DNA of 64,000 nt from Adiantum capillus-veneris (GCA_014529385.2 CM043968.1:8168648-8232647), one strand, 5' to 3'; counted from the first letter of the stretch, positions 11,701 through 21,874 are shown. Made by a program: numbers and translations. The notes: a model not told the origin generated them from the sequence alone.

Positions 11701-12725
11701 TACACTCCATTCACACACTGACTTTGACACAATAGAGATAGCTTTGTTCAATAGATCTAACTTGGATAGGTGGTGGACCTTCAAACAATCTTCGATTAAA
11801 ACCTCCATAACACAATGGATAGTAGGTTGAACAAGTGGTGGACTTCTGCCCCAAACCATCCATGGTAGTAAAAAAAGTATCTACACTCCATTCACACATT
11901 AAATTTGGAACAATAGAGATAGCTTTGTGCAATTTATCTAGCTTGGATAGGTGGTGGACCTTCAAACCAACCTCGGCTAAAACCTCCAGAACACAATGGA
12001 TAGTAGGTTGGACAAGTGGTGGACCTCGCTCCCAAACCATCCATGGTTATAAATCTAGTAGCTACACTCCATTCACAATATGACCTTCAAACAATAGAGA
12101 TAGTACTATTCAATATAGCTAGCTTGGCCAAATGGCGGACCTTTAAACCACCTTGGGATAAAACTTCCATAACACAATGATTAGTAGATTGGACAAGAGG
12201 TGGATCTCTGTACCAAGCCATACATGGTAGTAAACATAGTAGCTACACTCCTTTCACACATTGACCATGAAACAATAGAGATAGCTTCTTTCAATAGATC
12301 TAGCTTGGACAGGTGATGAACCTTCAAACCACGTAGGGCACAAATATCCATAACACAATGGATAGTAGGTTGGAGAAGCGGTGGACCTCTTCCCCAAACC
12401 ATCCATGCTAATAGACATAGTAGCTACACTCCATTCACACATTGACCTTGAAACAATAGAGATAGCTTGTTTCAATAGAGTTAGCTTGGACACATGGTGG
12501 ACCTTCAAGTCACCTTGGGCGAAAGCCTCCAAAACACAACGGATAGTAGGTTGGACAAGTGGTGGAACTTTGCCCCAAACCATTCATGCTAATAGACATA
12601 GTAGCTACACTCCATTCACACATTGACCTTGAAACAATAGAGATAGCTTGTTTCAATAGAGGTAGCTTGGACAAGTGGTGGACCTACAAACCACCTTGGA
12701 AGTAGGTTGGACAAGTGGTGGAATA
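8747..12725. repeat. 181-bp tandem repeat array, about 22 degenerate units
   Basis: Units recur at 178-182 bp (for example ATGGTAGT anchors at 8753 and 8934; other units at 9980, 10161, 11473 and 11835), with some shortened units near 135 bp. Each full unit contains TTGGACA[A/G]GTGGTGGACC twice, 65 and 116 bp apart, and an inverted repeat AGGTGGT / ACCACCT with a 10-nt loop. Divergence between units is obvious by eye. Open frames of 80-110 codons occur on both strands but shift with each unit (181 is not a multiple of 3), so they are not genes. Confidence 0.92.
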
Positions 12726-12756
12726 TATTATTTAGTAACAACTGAATTTGTTTTTT

Positions 12757-13240
12757 TTCTAGGAAGATATGGCACCAAAAAGAAATTTTACAAGGGTGGC
12801 TGTCTCAATTGACTATACTTGCAATGATAAAAGGAATTGGTATCTAGACATACATAGTGTGGAGGGTACATAATTTCATAACGTGCATCTATTTATTGCA
12901 AAGAAAGAGAATGACAGTCTATTTGAAGATGTTGACGAAGTGGTGGAAGCCTCTATCTCTACAATTGATGGTCGGTCATCCACATGTGGAATGCATTGAT
13001 ATTGTAGTCCCAATGAATCAAGAATTCCAATTATCTCCAAGAGCATATGCATTTTCACGCACGTCTCAAAATAAAGATGAGACAATGTTTTCTCAGGATG
13101 GAAGATTGAAGAGTCAACCCAAGGTGTCACAGAGATCAACTTCAAAGCTCCATCATAGCCACACTACAGGGAAAGAAGGTGAAAGCTTCACGACCACCTA
13201 TAAGAAAGTCAAAGTGCAAAAAGTAGCACCTAAGGAGACT
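12757..13240 (+). pseudogene. N-terminal fragment of the ParB/methyltransferase-like gene
   Basis: After a polypyrimidine-AG (TTTTTTTTCTAG, ending 12762) an ATG at 12769 opens MAPKRNFTRVAVSIDYTCND and runs to an in-frame TAA at 12871. The same frame then reads on sensibly (FHNVHLFIAKKENDSLFEDV, EVVEASISTIDGRSS) to another stop near 12995 and a third after ICIFTHVSK. The acidic segment suggests a real but decayed coding exon, or exons with unspliced stops. No domain recognised. It lies directly downstream of the satellite array and upstream of the DGQH segment. Confidence 0.4.
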
Positions 13241-13357
13241 AGTTCTATTTTGGATGTAGACAATGCATCTCTAGCATCCTCAACACAATGCATGTAGACA
13301 ATGCATCTCTAGTTCTATTTTGGATGTAGACAATGCATCTCTAGCATCCTCAACACA
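13241..13357 (+). repeat. Direct duplication, 70-bp offset
   Basis: A 47-bp stretch at 13241-13287 recurs at 13311-13357, with a third partial copy (GTAGACAATGCATCTCTAG) between them. The 70-bp offset is not a multiple of three, so the duplication breaks the reading frame between the N-terminal fragment and the DGQH segment. Confidence 0.85.
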
Positions 13358-14050
13358 AGGTTCAACGTCCAAGATGAGAATCGTGGATCTAGAAGCTCTG
13401 GAGGCAGAGGCCATGAAAGGACAAGAAAAAGATACAGGTGGAATGAATAAGTATATAAGCTATTTCCCTTTCCAATATAAGGAGTTTGATATCCCTATTA
13501 AAAATTGTTGGCTGGCTCCTGATCACTATAATGTACGTACTATTGATGGAAAACATGCTGAAAGCATGCTATTTGGATTTTCCTGGAGTACAACTAAGCC
13601 TGCAGCGTGTGCATATTTAATGCCTGTTCAAAATGCAAAGGCAAAGAAGGGTACACCTTTGGTAGCAGAAGAGGTACAAGAGGGCAAACTACAAGATTAT
13701 CATTATTGGATTCTTGATGGCCAACATTCAATTTATGCCGCAAAAGTTTTGCTTCACAATGAACAAAAAAAAATGAGATATTTCAAAGATTGATTGACGT
13801 GTATAAATTGTGAAAGGCTCGTATTGTTGTAAATGCTCCTCCAATGGTTGCAACTACTATATCTGCCATTGCAAATGATGAGGCTAAAGCATTGTATGTC
13901 AAGCAACCTTATAGTCAAATATTATGGCATTTGCGAAGTCAATGGATCTATTCAGGACGACCATCAAAGGGCAACAACAAGATTTGCAGAGGGACATATA
14001 TCTCGTGCTGGATGGGATGTAAGTGTCTTTCTTCTTCTTTCTTAGTCTTT
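13320..14050 (+). pseudogene. ParB-like (DGQH) domain fragment, frameshifted
   Basis: The 157-codon frame 13320-13793 contains FDIPIKNCWLAPDHYNVR in its middle and YHYWILDGQHSIYAAK near its end. This spacing resembles ParB/Srx-fold proteins: a central 'npR'-like motif, then 'iDGhhRy.Aa'. The frame then ends at YFKD, but a shift at an A9 run (13765-13773) restores a continuing protein: IFQRLIDVYKL, a stop, KARIVVNAPPMVATTISAIA and YSQILWHLRSQWIYSGRPSK, to about 14020, where ATGTAAGT may be an intron donor. The family assignment is by motif only and is tentative; other DGQHR-type families are possible. At least one stop and one shift make it a relic. Confidence 0.45.
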
Positions 14051-14169
14051 AATTGAACATTTGAGTTCAATCGTCTCATTAGTGTTATATTTCTTTCCTT
14101 CGATTGGCAAGAATGAGTGCAGAGCAAGTTGGATTGCTAAACAGGCACACATGGTTACATATTCCGATT

Positions 14170-14645
14170 GAGTTTATGATTGTTGGTTAGAAATTATTAA
14201 AAGGCTTGAGGAGGAGAACAAGAAACCCCCAACAAAGGTATTCAGATTTCTTTGCGGTCTTGAGGAATCAGAGGTAGAGATAATTCAAGAAGAAATGAAA
14301 GATGAGAAGATTTTATTGTCAAAGAGTGCAAAATATGGTGATGTAATTGATATGTATCATCGAATCAAGCAACTCAAACAAGACAAACTCATTCAAGACG
14401 CACTTCTTGAAGGCTTCAATGCTTTGAATGAGTCATCACCATGTAAAGATTATGAGGAAATAGTCAGCATGTATAACATCAATGATGCATTTTATAAAAC
14501 CATTCTAATGCTATGTGAGCAGTGGCTCAAAAATAGTTTGAAGCATGGAACAAAGAAAGTGGATTTTCCGGATGAAGCTATAAAATACATGCAATGGGCA
14601 ATTCAACTTCACAAGGAGATTTGCCATGGTCCATCTATGTGGTGA
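14170..14645 (+). pseudogene. Helical middle segment of the ParB/methyltransferase-like gene
   Basis: An open stretch from about 14170 (DCWLEIIKRLEEENKKPPTK) through an internal ATG at 14295 to a stop at 14643. It is charged and helical, with no motif I can name, ending IQLHKEICHGPSMW. Just before it, a pyrimidine tract and AG near 14110 look like a splice acceptor. It is collinear with the DGQH fragment upstream and the fragments downstream. Confidence 0.35.
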
Positions 14646-14900
14646 ACCTACAGATGGAAGGAAATCTCTACTTGAAGCGCCACTTCAACAACCAAATTCT
14701 TATTGGCTTATGCATTTTAGACTTGACAAAAACACTATGGGGACAACTTGCAGTGGAGTGAGGAGATATTTAGCAATGCTTTGGATAGGATATGGCTATT
14801 TCTGGAGGCACAATTGATCCTAGATTTGTGTTTCTTGCATTTATAGATTTCTCTAAACTCACAAATTGCAATGTGCATTCCAGAGTATGGGAGATAATGT
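14646..14900 (+). pseudogene. Frame-shifted continuation fragments
   Basis: After 14630 a one-base shift gives WSIYVVNLQMEGNLYLKRHF and ILIGLCILDLTKTLWGQLAV, then another shift gives EIFSNALDRIWLFLEAQLIL, then IDFSKLTNCNVHSRVWEIM. Each piece is short and bounded by stops in the neighbouring frames. The run of several plausible pieces in successive frames suggests a decayed gene, but the individual pieces are too short to prove it. Confidence 0.3.
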
Positions 14901-15411
14901 GAGCTACCATTGTTGTGGTGTCTTGCATCACTTTCCATTAGCACCTTGCAAAGGAGCAATTCAATTCCTTGTGGTTATTGCCTTCATGGGACAAGGTAAT
15001 GCATTTGAAGACCTGAGAAGGAGATCAGAACAACATCCCCTGCCAATTGATTGTTCTTTGCTTCAAGTAGAAAATGAAGATATGTCAGATTTGCAATATT
15101 TGAAAGCCAAAAAAAGAGTTTTCGTCAAGCACTACATTCATACATACTGTTTTGAAGATTGCAAGCTTGTAGATCTCTTTAGTGATGGTTCTCTGGTTGC
15201 ACAAGAAGGATTACAACAAAACAAAGATGTCATATGCTTAGTTGAGAGCGTGCAAGAGCAAGGAACCTTAGCAACCAGGCTTCTTGAATTTGCTAAGGCT
15301 CATGCTGATATAGAAAAGTGGGCTGGCCTTCAAGATCAACAACCTACTTCGCAATTAGCTGACGATGTGCCCATGAGAGAAGAGATTTCTCCGCAAGAAG
15401 AAGAAGGATGA
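14866..15411 (+). pseudogene. C-terminal segment resembling an N6/N4 DNA methyltransferase
   Basis: A 181-codon frame. Its second half reads RVFVKHYIHTYCFEDCK then LVDLFSDGSLVAQEGLQQNK then VICLVESVQEQGTLATRLLE. This has the rhythm of the SAM-binding region of amino-methyltransferases (DLFaGSGttl.aa...gr.ai.vE..), with DLFSDGS in place of D-F-G-S-G. No DPPY-type catalytic box is visible upstream, so activity is unlikely. Linked to the ParB-like segment upstream, the order would match ParB-methyltransferase fusions known from phages and other mobile DNA; that reading is inference. The tail is acidic (PQEEEG). Confidence 0.35.
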
Positions 15412-15775
15412 GAAGACCAAACTCCTTTGTCAATGGAGGCCTACTTGGAAATGAAAGGACGTATGTTTTGAACTTCTTGTATATGTTAACATCTATTCTT
15501 GTTGATTTGGTACTCTTAATGTTAGGTTTTGTTTTATGTAGTATCTTTTGAGTCCATCTTTTTCATCTTCAAGAATTAAAGGTTTAAATGTAGAGAATAA
15601 TCTTATGATTTTTGAGTGATGAATCCTTATATTAAAAAAAAACACTAGCCTAGACTTAAGAGCTTGAATTGATGAGTTTTTATCCCCTTTATTTTATACT
15701 TTCAAGTCTAGCATGGGTAGGTGAACCATACATAGATCCCAATCTCAAGAAATGTGTTAGACCTTCAAACAACCC
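15412..15775. other. No gene seen
   Basis: AT-rich sequence following the methyltransferase-like frame. An A9 run lies at about 15633. It may be 3' untranslated sequence; no clear polyadenylation or coding signal. Confidence 0.4.
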
Positions 15776-15920
15776 CATATAGCTTGGACAAGTGGTGGAC
15801 CTTCCATGGAGGCTAATTCAAATAAGTGTGGTGGTGAACCTTCTGTGGAGTCTAATTGTGGTAGACTTAAAACAATAGCCACTTCCTTGCATTGGCTTGG
15901 ACAAGTGGTAGACCTTGCTT
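15776..15920 (+). repeat. Isolated satellite-motif copies (first cluster)
   Basis: AGCTTGGACAAGTGGTGGAC occurs at about 15781 and GGCTTGGACAAGTGGTAGAC at about 15895, the same core found twice in each 181-bp unit at 8747-12725. The rest of the unit is not recognisable here. Confidence 0.75.
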
Positions 15921-16474
15921 CTATTAAGGTCTCTATTGAGAGAAGAATTGAATATAGAAGAAGAGAGAGATTAACTAGGCATAGATTTGTAAATTTGTAG
16001 AAAAGGGAAACGTGTTGGATTACAAAAATACCTCTCATTGTATGAATGTCCAAAACGTCCAAAATTAAAACCTTTGGATAAAGGCGTATCTTTAGACACT
16101 AAATCAAGAGGTTATGGCTATGCATGTGTTGAGACTATTGGTCGACTTGAATGAGGAGACACGTATTTGATGTTTTCAAGTATTTATCTAGATAGAAGTA
16201 TTAATTACATGTGTTAATATCACTTTTAATGGATCAAATCTCAATTAAGTAAATCATGGTTGTTGTTAACTTTATGTGGCCTTCAGTATTCACTTACGTA
16301 CTAATATTTATTAAAGTGTAGGGTGTACAAGTTTGCCACAAAAGATTGTAGTATAAACTAGTGTTGCCTTGTGTACCAATAGTTGCAAGGATTATAATAT
16401 TGATTTTACCTTGAATAAACTCCTAAGTTCGACTTCCACATGTTTAAAATTGGTGATTTAAATTCTAGTGATTT
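15921..16474. other. No gene seen
   Basis: AT-rich, non-coding by eye. It ends in a pyrimidine-rich tract and AG at 16504-16505 that looks like a splice acceptor for the first FCP1-like fragment. Confidence 0.4.
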
Positions 16475-17235
16475 TTGAGAAACCAATGTTATTTGTGTTT
16501 TTTAGATTCACAAATTGGGATAGATAAGGCCCCTGTGGTTGAGTCCGCAATTGTTGAACCCCTTGATTCTATTATTTTTGACATGCACAAGGTGGAGGAC
16601 ACGTCTATACCAAAGTTTGGTGATGTGCACCTTGAGCAAGCTTGCAACAGTGAGAATAAAGAAATGCCTACTCCAACAATACAACCTACTTCAAAAGAGA
16701 CTAAAATGTATGCTACTTCATTTAGTGTAAATGTTGAGAAATCCATACTCACAATCATTTTGGACTTAAATCATCTGTTATTGAAACGTTCCCCTCAGCC
16801 ATCCTCACACCACCAGTTAGTGCAACTAGATCCAAAAGATATATTATACTTAGGCCAAGTTGCATCCAATTCTTGAAGACTATATTACAGGCTACTAGGA
16901 ACAATGTGCTTCAAATTCTTAAAGCACTAGAGAGCTTAGCAAAAGGTACATTACCTTTCTTTGCAATTTGGAATCGAGAAGGTTGCTACACTTGTCAAAG
17001 CAATAAATTATTTAGACATAACCATCCAACTTTTGATGCAATGTTCAAGCCTCTAGCTAAAATTGCCATGGGGTATGAATGTGACCCACGAAGAACAGTG
17101 CTTATTGATGACTCTCCTTACAAGGCATGCATTTCCCCTGCAAATAATTGTAGTTTTCCATCCCAATTTGATGGTGAAAAACTGGTTGACAATATGCTCT
17201 TGGAGGAGTTGCTTCCTTACTTGTTTAAGCTGTGA
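16475..17235 (+). pseudogene. FCP1-like (HAD superfamily) phosphatase relic, copy 1
   Basis: Two overlapping frames (to 16876 and from 16873) together form one protein. The first ends its N-terminal region with KSILTIILDLNHLLLKRS, where the HAD nucleophile motif DxDx(T/V) should be; here it is DLNHL. A frameshift near 16850 leads to LRPSCIQFLKTIL (the VRPg..efL motif), FFAIWNREGCYT, PLAKIAMG and TVLIDDSPYKACISPANNC, the conserved C-terminal DDSPY box. FCP1/SCP-type proteins remove phosphate from the RNA polymerase II CTD and other proteins. Some plant FCP1-homology proteins have DLNGLL, so the altered motif may be inherited. The frame is broken by the shift. Confidence 0.65.
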
Positions 17236-17310
17236 GACAAGGGATGTGCGGAATTTCATTGCCTCTAATCTTTACGGACAACCAGCATTGACAAATGAGA
17301 GTGAATATAA

Positions 17311-17673
17311 GAAATCAAAGATAATTGGAAGCAAAAAAATGATGCTTGGTCAGCCAAGGCGTTCTTTACAAGAAGGATAACTTCTACAAAATATGACAAA
17401 GGTGAAGCTATCCTTGAAGGCAAACACAATCGAGCAAGTGACAAAACCGACAACAATGACATCAGACGAGCACAAATACAAGAGATACTAGAAAAGGAAG
17501 GTACAACTATTGAAAGCATGAAGGCACCACAATTGATCAATCTAGCTAGGCAATTGGGATGTACTATAAAGGGACCATTGAAGGCAACCACTGTAAAGGC
17601 TTATATAAACAAGGTCAAAGCTGAGAAAAATCTTCTAAGACTAAATAAAACACACCCCCTAAGGTACCTTTGA
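17311..17673 (+). pseudogene. SAP-like C-terminal fragment after FCP1-like copy 1
   Basis: A stop-to-stop open stretch of 120 codons without an initiating ATG near its start. It begins EIKDNWKQKNDAWSAKAFF and contains IQEILEKEGTTIESMKAPQL then INLARQLGCTIKGPLKATTV then KAYINKVKAEK. The helix-turn-helix spacing with L..LARQLG..I.G....T..AYI resembles a SAP DNA-binding motif. It follows the FCP1-like frame in a different frame and may be its C-terminus joined by splicing or by a shift. The SAP reading is tentative. Confidence 0.35.
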
Positions 17674-17779
17674 TGACTTGAACCTTGTTTCACATACTTG
17701 AATATACATGTGCATGGTATCAAATTTTTCTTTTTGTTTCTTCTTGCAGGTCTCAAAAAAAAAATCTCTAGATATTCCA

Positions 17780-18140
17780 TGGAGCAAGCTTGAACAAGTG
17801 GTGGACCTTTTGGTAAAGCCCCTCATGGGAAACATATCACAAGTCCTCCATGTAGTGAGAAGGAAAACATTTAACATAGAGCTTTAGAGGTTGGACAGGT
17901 GGTGGAGCTTGCACCTTTTCTCCCATTCCCAATCCAGTCTAGCTATCCACCACTATATTGTATGAAATGTAGCTTGGACAAGTGGTAGACCTTGAAACAA
18001 GAGATCCCTCATCATCAATCCTAGTTTGGACCTATGGTAGATCTTACTGTTTTCTCATTCATAGTGGAGCCTAGCCTAGTGAGGTGGTAGATCTTACTTT
18101 TCTCCATGCTTCAAAGAAGCATAGCTTGGAGAAATGGTAA
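17780..18140 (+). repeat. Isolated satellite-motif copies (second cluster)
   Basis: Five or more variants of the satellite core: AGCTTGAACAAGTGGTGGAC (about 17788), GGTTGGACAGGTGGTGGAGC (about 17890), AGCTTGGACAAGTGGTAGAC (about 17971), then weaker ones near 18030, 18080 and 18122. They lie between the two FCP1-like relics, upstream of the acceptor-like TTTTTCAATTGCAG ending 18286. Confidence 0.75.
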
Positions 18141-18309
18141 AGCTTTGTAAGGTTTCAATTGGAATTTGTTTATAGCAATGAGGAAGTTGAAGATGGACTT
18201 TGGCATCTAATAATACCACATGTAGAAAATGTAGAAACTGTTTGTATTCTTTGAAACATAATAAATTTCTTGTTTTTCAATTGCAGAGTCATCACTACAA
18301 GAAAGTGGG

Positions 18310-19058
18310 TTGACTATTTGTATGTATGATTTGAAGGAAGGTTTTGAATCACCCAACGAACCTCATCCAAGGCCTTGTCGTATATATCAATCACCTCCTT
18401 GTCACTTGCCACTTCCTGTCAAGAATATCAAAAGAGTGCTTGTTTTGGACCTTGAAGGACTACTTTTGAAGACAGTTGAAACAAAACATGGAGATTCTAT
18501 GCCATCTTGGGCTCAACACATGCGTCTTGTGGAGGACAAAGATGAAGTTTATCATGCGGTGTGCCCAGACGCAGAAATGTTTTTGGATTTCTGTGGTGAA
18601 TACTTTGAGCTGTGGATATGGAGTTGCTATAACCTAACAAGAGTGCAACAAATCACAAAAAAATGTTTCCCAAAGCATTATAGCAAGTTCAAGATCTTTA
18701 TGAGTAACAAGTGTTGCCAAAATCCAAACATTATGTTAGGATTTAGAAGGTTTATCATAAAAACTTGAGCAACATTTGGAATATGTTTGAGGACTTGGAT
18801 GCAAAGAATACCTTGATTTTTGATGATAGTCCATATAGGATGATGTGGAATATGCCAAGAACATATCTTATATTTTCAAAGATGTGGAGGCAAACACCTG
18901 AGCAGCTTCAAAGATTCTTGCAAGAAACAATTATTCCATGGTTACTTGGATGGTTGTATGCAAGAGACAAGAGAGATTATACCCGTAACACAATTGTAAA
19001 TCAGTATAGTGATCTTGAGACAAATCATGTCCTTCATGTGTACGTGTCAAGGCGATAA
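18310..19058 (+). pseudogene. FCP1-like (HAD superfamily) phosphatase relic, copy 2
   Basis: The first frame (18310-18768) reads NIKRVLVLDLEGLLLKTVET, then HAVCPDAEMFLDFCGEYFEL, WIWSCYNLTRVQQITKKCF and FKIFMSNKCC, which are successive FCP1/NIF-domain motifs. A one-base shift near 18745 moves to KVYHKNLSNIWNMFEDLDAK and NTLIFDDSPYRMMWNMPRTY, then FLQETIIPWLLGWL. Only the shift interrupts an otherwise complete domain of about 240 residues. The nucleophile box is DLEGLL, so the second acidic position is Glu and the general-acid Asp is absent. An acceptor-like AG lies at 18285-18286, just before the coding start. It is a diverged paralogue of 16475-17235. Confidence 0.7.
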
Positions 19059-19189
19059 CATTAAAGAAGGTTGACAATGATCCTTTTTATGGCCAGATGA
19101 TGTCCTTTTAGTATGATGTGTATTTGTATTACTATATAATTCAAAGGTTATTTTAATACAAAGATGTGTCAATTTGATGAACACTTGCA
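19059..19189. other. No gene seen
   Basis: Short AT-rich spacer between the FCP1-like relic and the repeat block. Confidence 0.4.
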
Positions 19190-19560
19190 TGGAGTGCACC
19201 CTACTCTAAGGGGACTTGCATGTATTCTACAGGGTATCCTAATATAAAAAAATTATTTGTACACGGAGTGCACTCTTCTCTAAGGGGACTTCTACGTATT
19301 ACTCCGGTATATACTATTATAAGGAGAATCCGATGTGATGGATCGTGCTCTGTTCTAAGGGACTTATAATGGAGTGCACTCTACTCTAAGAGGACTTCCA
19401 CGTATTACTAGAGTGTATCCAATTACAAGGAGAATCCAATGTAATGACAAAGCATCCTGCTTTAGAACAAAAATGTGTCGATTAACTGTACCCTAGTCTA
19501 AGGGGACTTCACTATATTACTAGAGTGTATTCAAATCTAGGGAGATTCGAATGTAGTTAT
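19190..19560. repeat. Degenerate tandem repeat around GGAGTGCACTCTACTCTAAG
   Basis: Four to five copies, spaced roughly 80-120 bp, of GTGCACTCTACTCTAAG followed by GGGACTT...CGTATTACT and AGAGTGTATCC. They are clearly related but diverged. The function is unknown; it could be a minisatellite or decayed LTR ends. Confidence 0.75.
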
Positions 19561-19929
19561 AGATTGCAATATGGGAATTGGGATTTTCCCACTTTACCTA
19601 ATATGGTCTTTCATGGTAATGGCATGCTAATTAACACTTAAGCACACAATTATTACACAATAGAATTGGAGTAGAGTGTAGACACAAAATGCTTATCTTA
19701 TTGCTTGAAAATGACTACAAGAAGGCTATTTTTATAGAGCTAGGCTAGGCTTCTTCTCTGACATCATTGATGACCTTATACAAAGCTTCCAAATCAGGCA
19801 AGACAACTTGCAAAATGGTATTCCCACTTTTAGGGGGTTTTCTTAGGCTCATAACTCTACCAAAATGCTTTTACTATGTCTACGAAAACACCTCATGGGG
19901 TATACTATGACTTGGGCTACTTTTGGCCA
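19561..19929. other. No gene seen; may be 3' LTR of element 3
   Basis: Non-coding. By position it should contain the 3' LTR of element 3, but no matching copy was recognised in the window. Confidence 0.3.
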
Positions 19930-20397
19930 TACTACACATGCCTTAGGCCACCTGGGATGCCCAATAGACAAGAGGGAAGTCTCATGGATACAGACATCAT
20001 TCTTCTAAGAAAACATTCACAAATTAGGTCGGGATCATAGGTCGAATCCCACTTCCAACAAATCAGCACAATCTTTCCAACTTCCTTGACTATATAAGAG
20101 GCGCTCAATAGCTTGTAGTGCAAACAAAGTCCGAAATGAGCCTGAATGAAAATCTGAGTAGACGAAGCTCTAAGACCTGTGCCAAAATAATTGCCGACCT
20201 ATTGATGCTCACCAACAATTATGAATGAGCCAGTGCTTGGTAATCTTAACTTATAAGTCGTTTTATTAGAATGCTTTAAAAATTTGAAATGGACCATAAT
20301 ATCTTTTAGCTAACTTAGCATAATATTTATGGTGACCCATTGGGAGTCCTGGTGTTCCCTTGCTAGTAGTGTGGCTTAGGCGGCGTGCTTTTGGAAA
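19930..20397 (-). pseudogene. pol: Integrase C-terminal region of element 3 (part 1)
   Basis: On the minus strand, GHHKYYAKLAKRYYGPFQIF matches the end of gypsy integrase (KLSPRYYGPFeIl). Further stretches in shifting frames include HYKLLSASYIVKEVGKIVLI. The piece is cut at 20397 by element 2; the rest of integrase resumes on the other side at 32004. The 5 bases GGAAA at 20393-20397 are the target duplication of element 2. Several stops make it a pseudogene. Confidence 0.65.
20393..20397. repeat. Target site duplication GGAAA, left of element 2
   Basis: Identical to 32004-32008 immediately after the right LTR. Confidence 0.9.
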
Positions 20398-21306
20398 TGT
20401 TTGAGGACAAACCGAACGGGCGTCCACCTGGCCGGACACATAGCCAGACACCACATTTGTAGTCTATTATTTTGCCAAGCTAGTGTAGTAATACTCTGTG
20501 TAAATCCTGATTTGAGAGTAGTGGATCCATGAGTTGTAATGCTGTAATGATATTTGTAAAGGTCCATGTGAGTCGGCCACTGGCCATTTAGAATGCCCTA
20601 GGTATAAAGGTCAATAACCTTAATGTAAAAAGAGGCTTATCTTTAGAGAAGAAGAGAGAGCTCCGTGGTATGTACGCTCAAGCTAGGAGCTATTCCGACT
20701 TGTAATCATCGCAAATAATGATTGGGTAATCTATTTTCAATTCCAAAATGTGAATTGTGTTCCTCTCTCTTTGCTCTTTCATTTTAGTGTAAGCATTGTC
20801 AGTTTTGTTGTGGTTCGCGACTATGCGTTACTGAGTCTTACTTGCATATTTGAGTACTTAAATCACTGTTTATAGTCATTTTGACCATAGGAGAGTGTTC
20901 CTAGACAATAGGGAGACCTTTTTGGACTGATCTGTTGCAGTTTTCAGGACCTTTTTCATGATGGATCATGATTTTGGTACCTTGTCAGATTGCAACCAGA
21001 GTTGGTAGAATAGTGCCCCTACGTGTCCTAGACCTCCTCCTAAAGTTCCGTTGCAGTTTGAGTCCGTTCGAGTGCCGGAATGGCGTGATGACCTAGACCT
21101 GTGAGAAAGGACATAGGCAGATTTCCCTGATCTTTGAGTGTGGGTTTGCTTGTAGAGTTGTTGTGTTTGCTTGTTAAGGTTCACTTTTTGAGATTGACGA
21201 TCTCAAAGAGTCTCCGTGCCCCATCGGAGTCACTTCCCTAAGTATTGACATTATGTTAGTACCAAAAAGCTATGCTGCAGATGTCCTTCACGGCGACCCG
21301 CTAACA
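20398..21306 (+). repeat. 5' LTR of element 2
   Basis: 909 bp from TGTTTGAGG to GCTAACA, so TG...CA ends. Matches 31093-32003 along its length with scattered substitutions. Confidence 0.95.
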
Positions 21307-21307
21307 T

Positions 21308-21325
21308 TGGCGCCGTTGCTGGGGA
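21308..21325 (+). promoter_or_regulatory. Primer binding site, tRNA-Asp type, element 2
   Basis: TGGCGCCGTTGCTGGGGA, one base inside the 5' LTR end. One mismatch to the tRNA-Asp complement as I recall it. Confidence 0.85.
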
Positions 21326-21854
21326 TATGATCCTTAGATGGTGAGTGACCTAGTGTGTATTTAAAGCGTTCTTTTTTAAGATTTCTCTCTCCATTCCATT
21401 TACACTTTAGTGGTGAAGCAGCTAGACACGGGGTTTAGTGCTTGATAGAGTTTAGAAGTCGAGGACTTTCTAGATCTGTTCTTGAGAAGTAAAGAGAGTT
21501 GTGAGTGAGATAGACAAAAGTATTTCATTCTTTGATTTTCTCATTACTTTCAGAGTGCTGTACCGTTTTCCTTTTTGACTTTATTTTGTACCGTTTTGTT
21601 AATTTTTGTTTCATGTTTCACTTCAGTACTTAGGAGTAGGGTAAGTAGAAACTACCACCATCAAATTTGGGCTAAAAGATTGAGGGAAAAAAGGGCGAAA
21701 ACCATTATTTGACTGAAATGACCATGACTATGAAATTCTAATAATTTGATGGTAGAGACCTCAAAAGTGATCCAAATTCAAAAATTTGTGGATCAAGGGC
21801 ATCAACAGACTCTCTAGAAGCAATCTGAAAAGTTTGACCAGATTCTATGGAGGA

Positions 21855-21874
21855 ACATGGATCGCGATCCATGT
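21855..21874. repeat. Leader dyad 1, element 2 (perfect)
   Basis: ACATGGATCGCGATCCATGT, a 20-bp perfect palindrome, followed by ACCC. Confidence 0.95.

Noticed and set aside
8753-12626. Family of 80-110-codon proteins encoded in tandem
   Set aside because: They are reading frames of the 181-bp satellite, appear on both strands and change frame from unit to unit.
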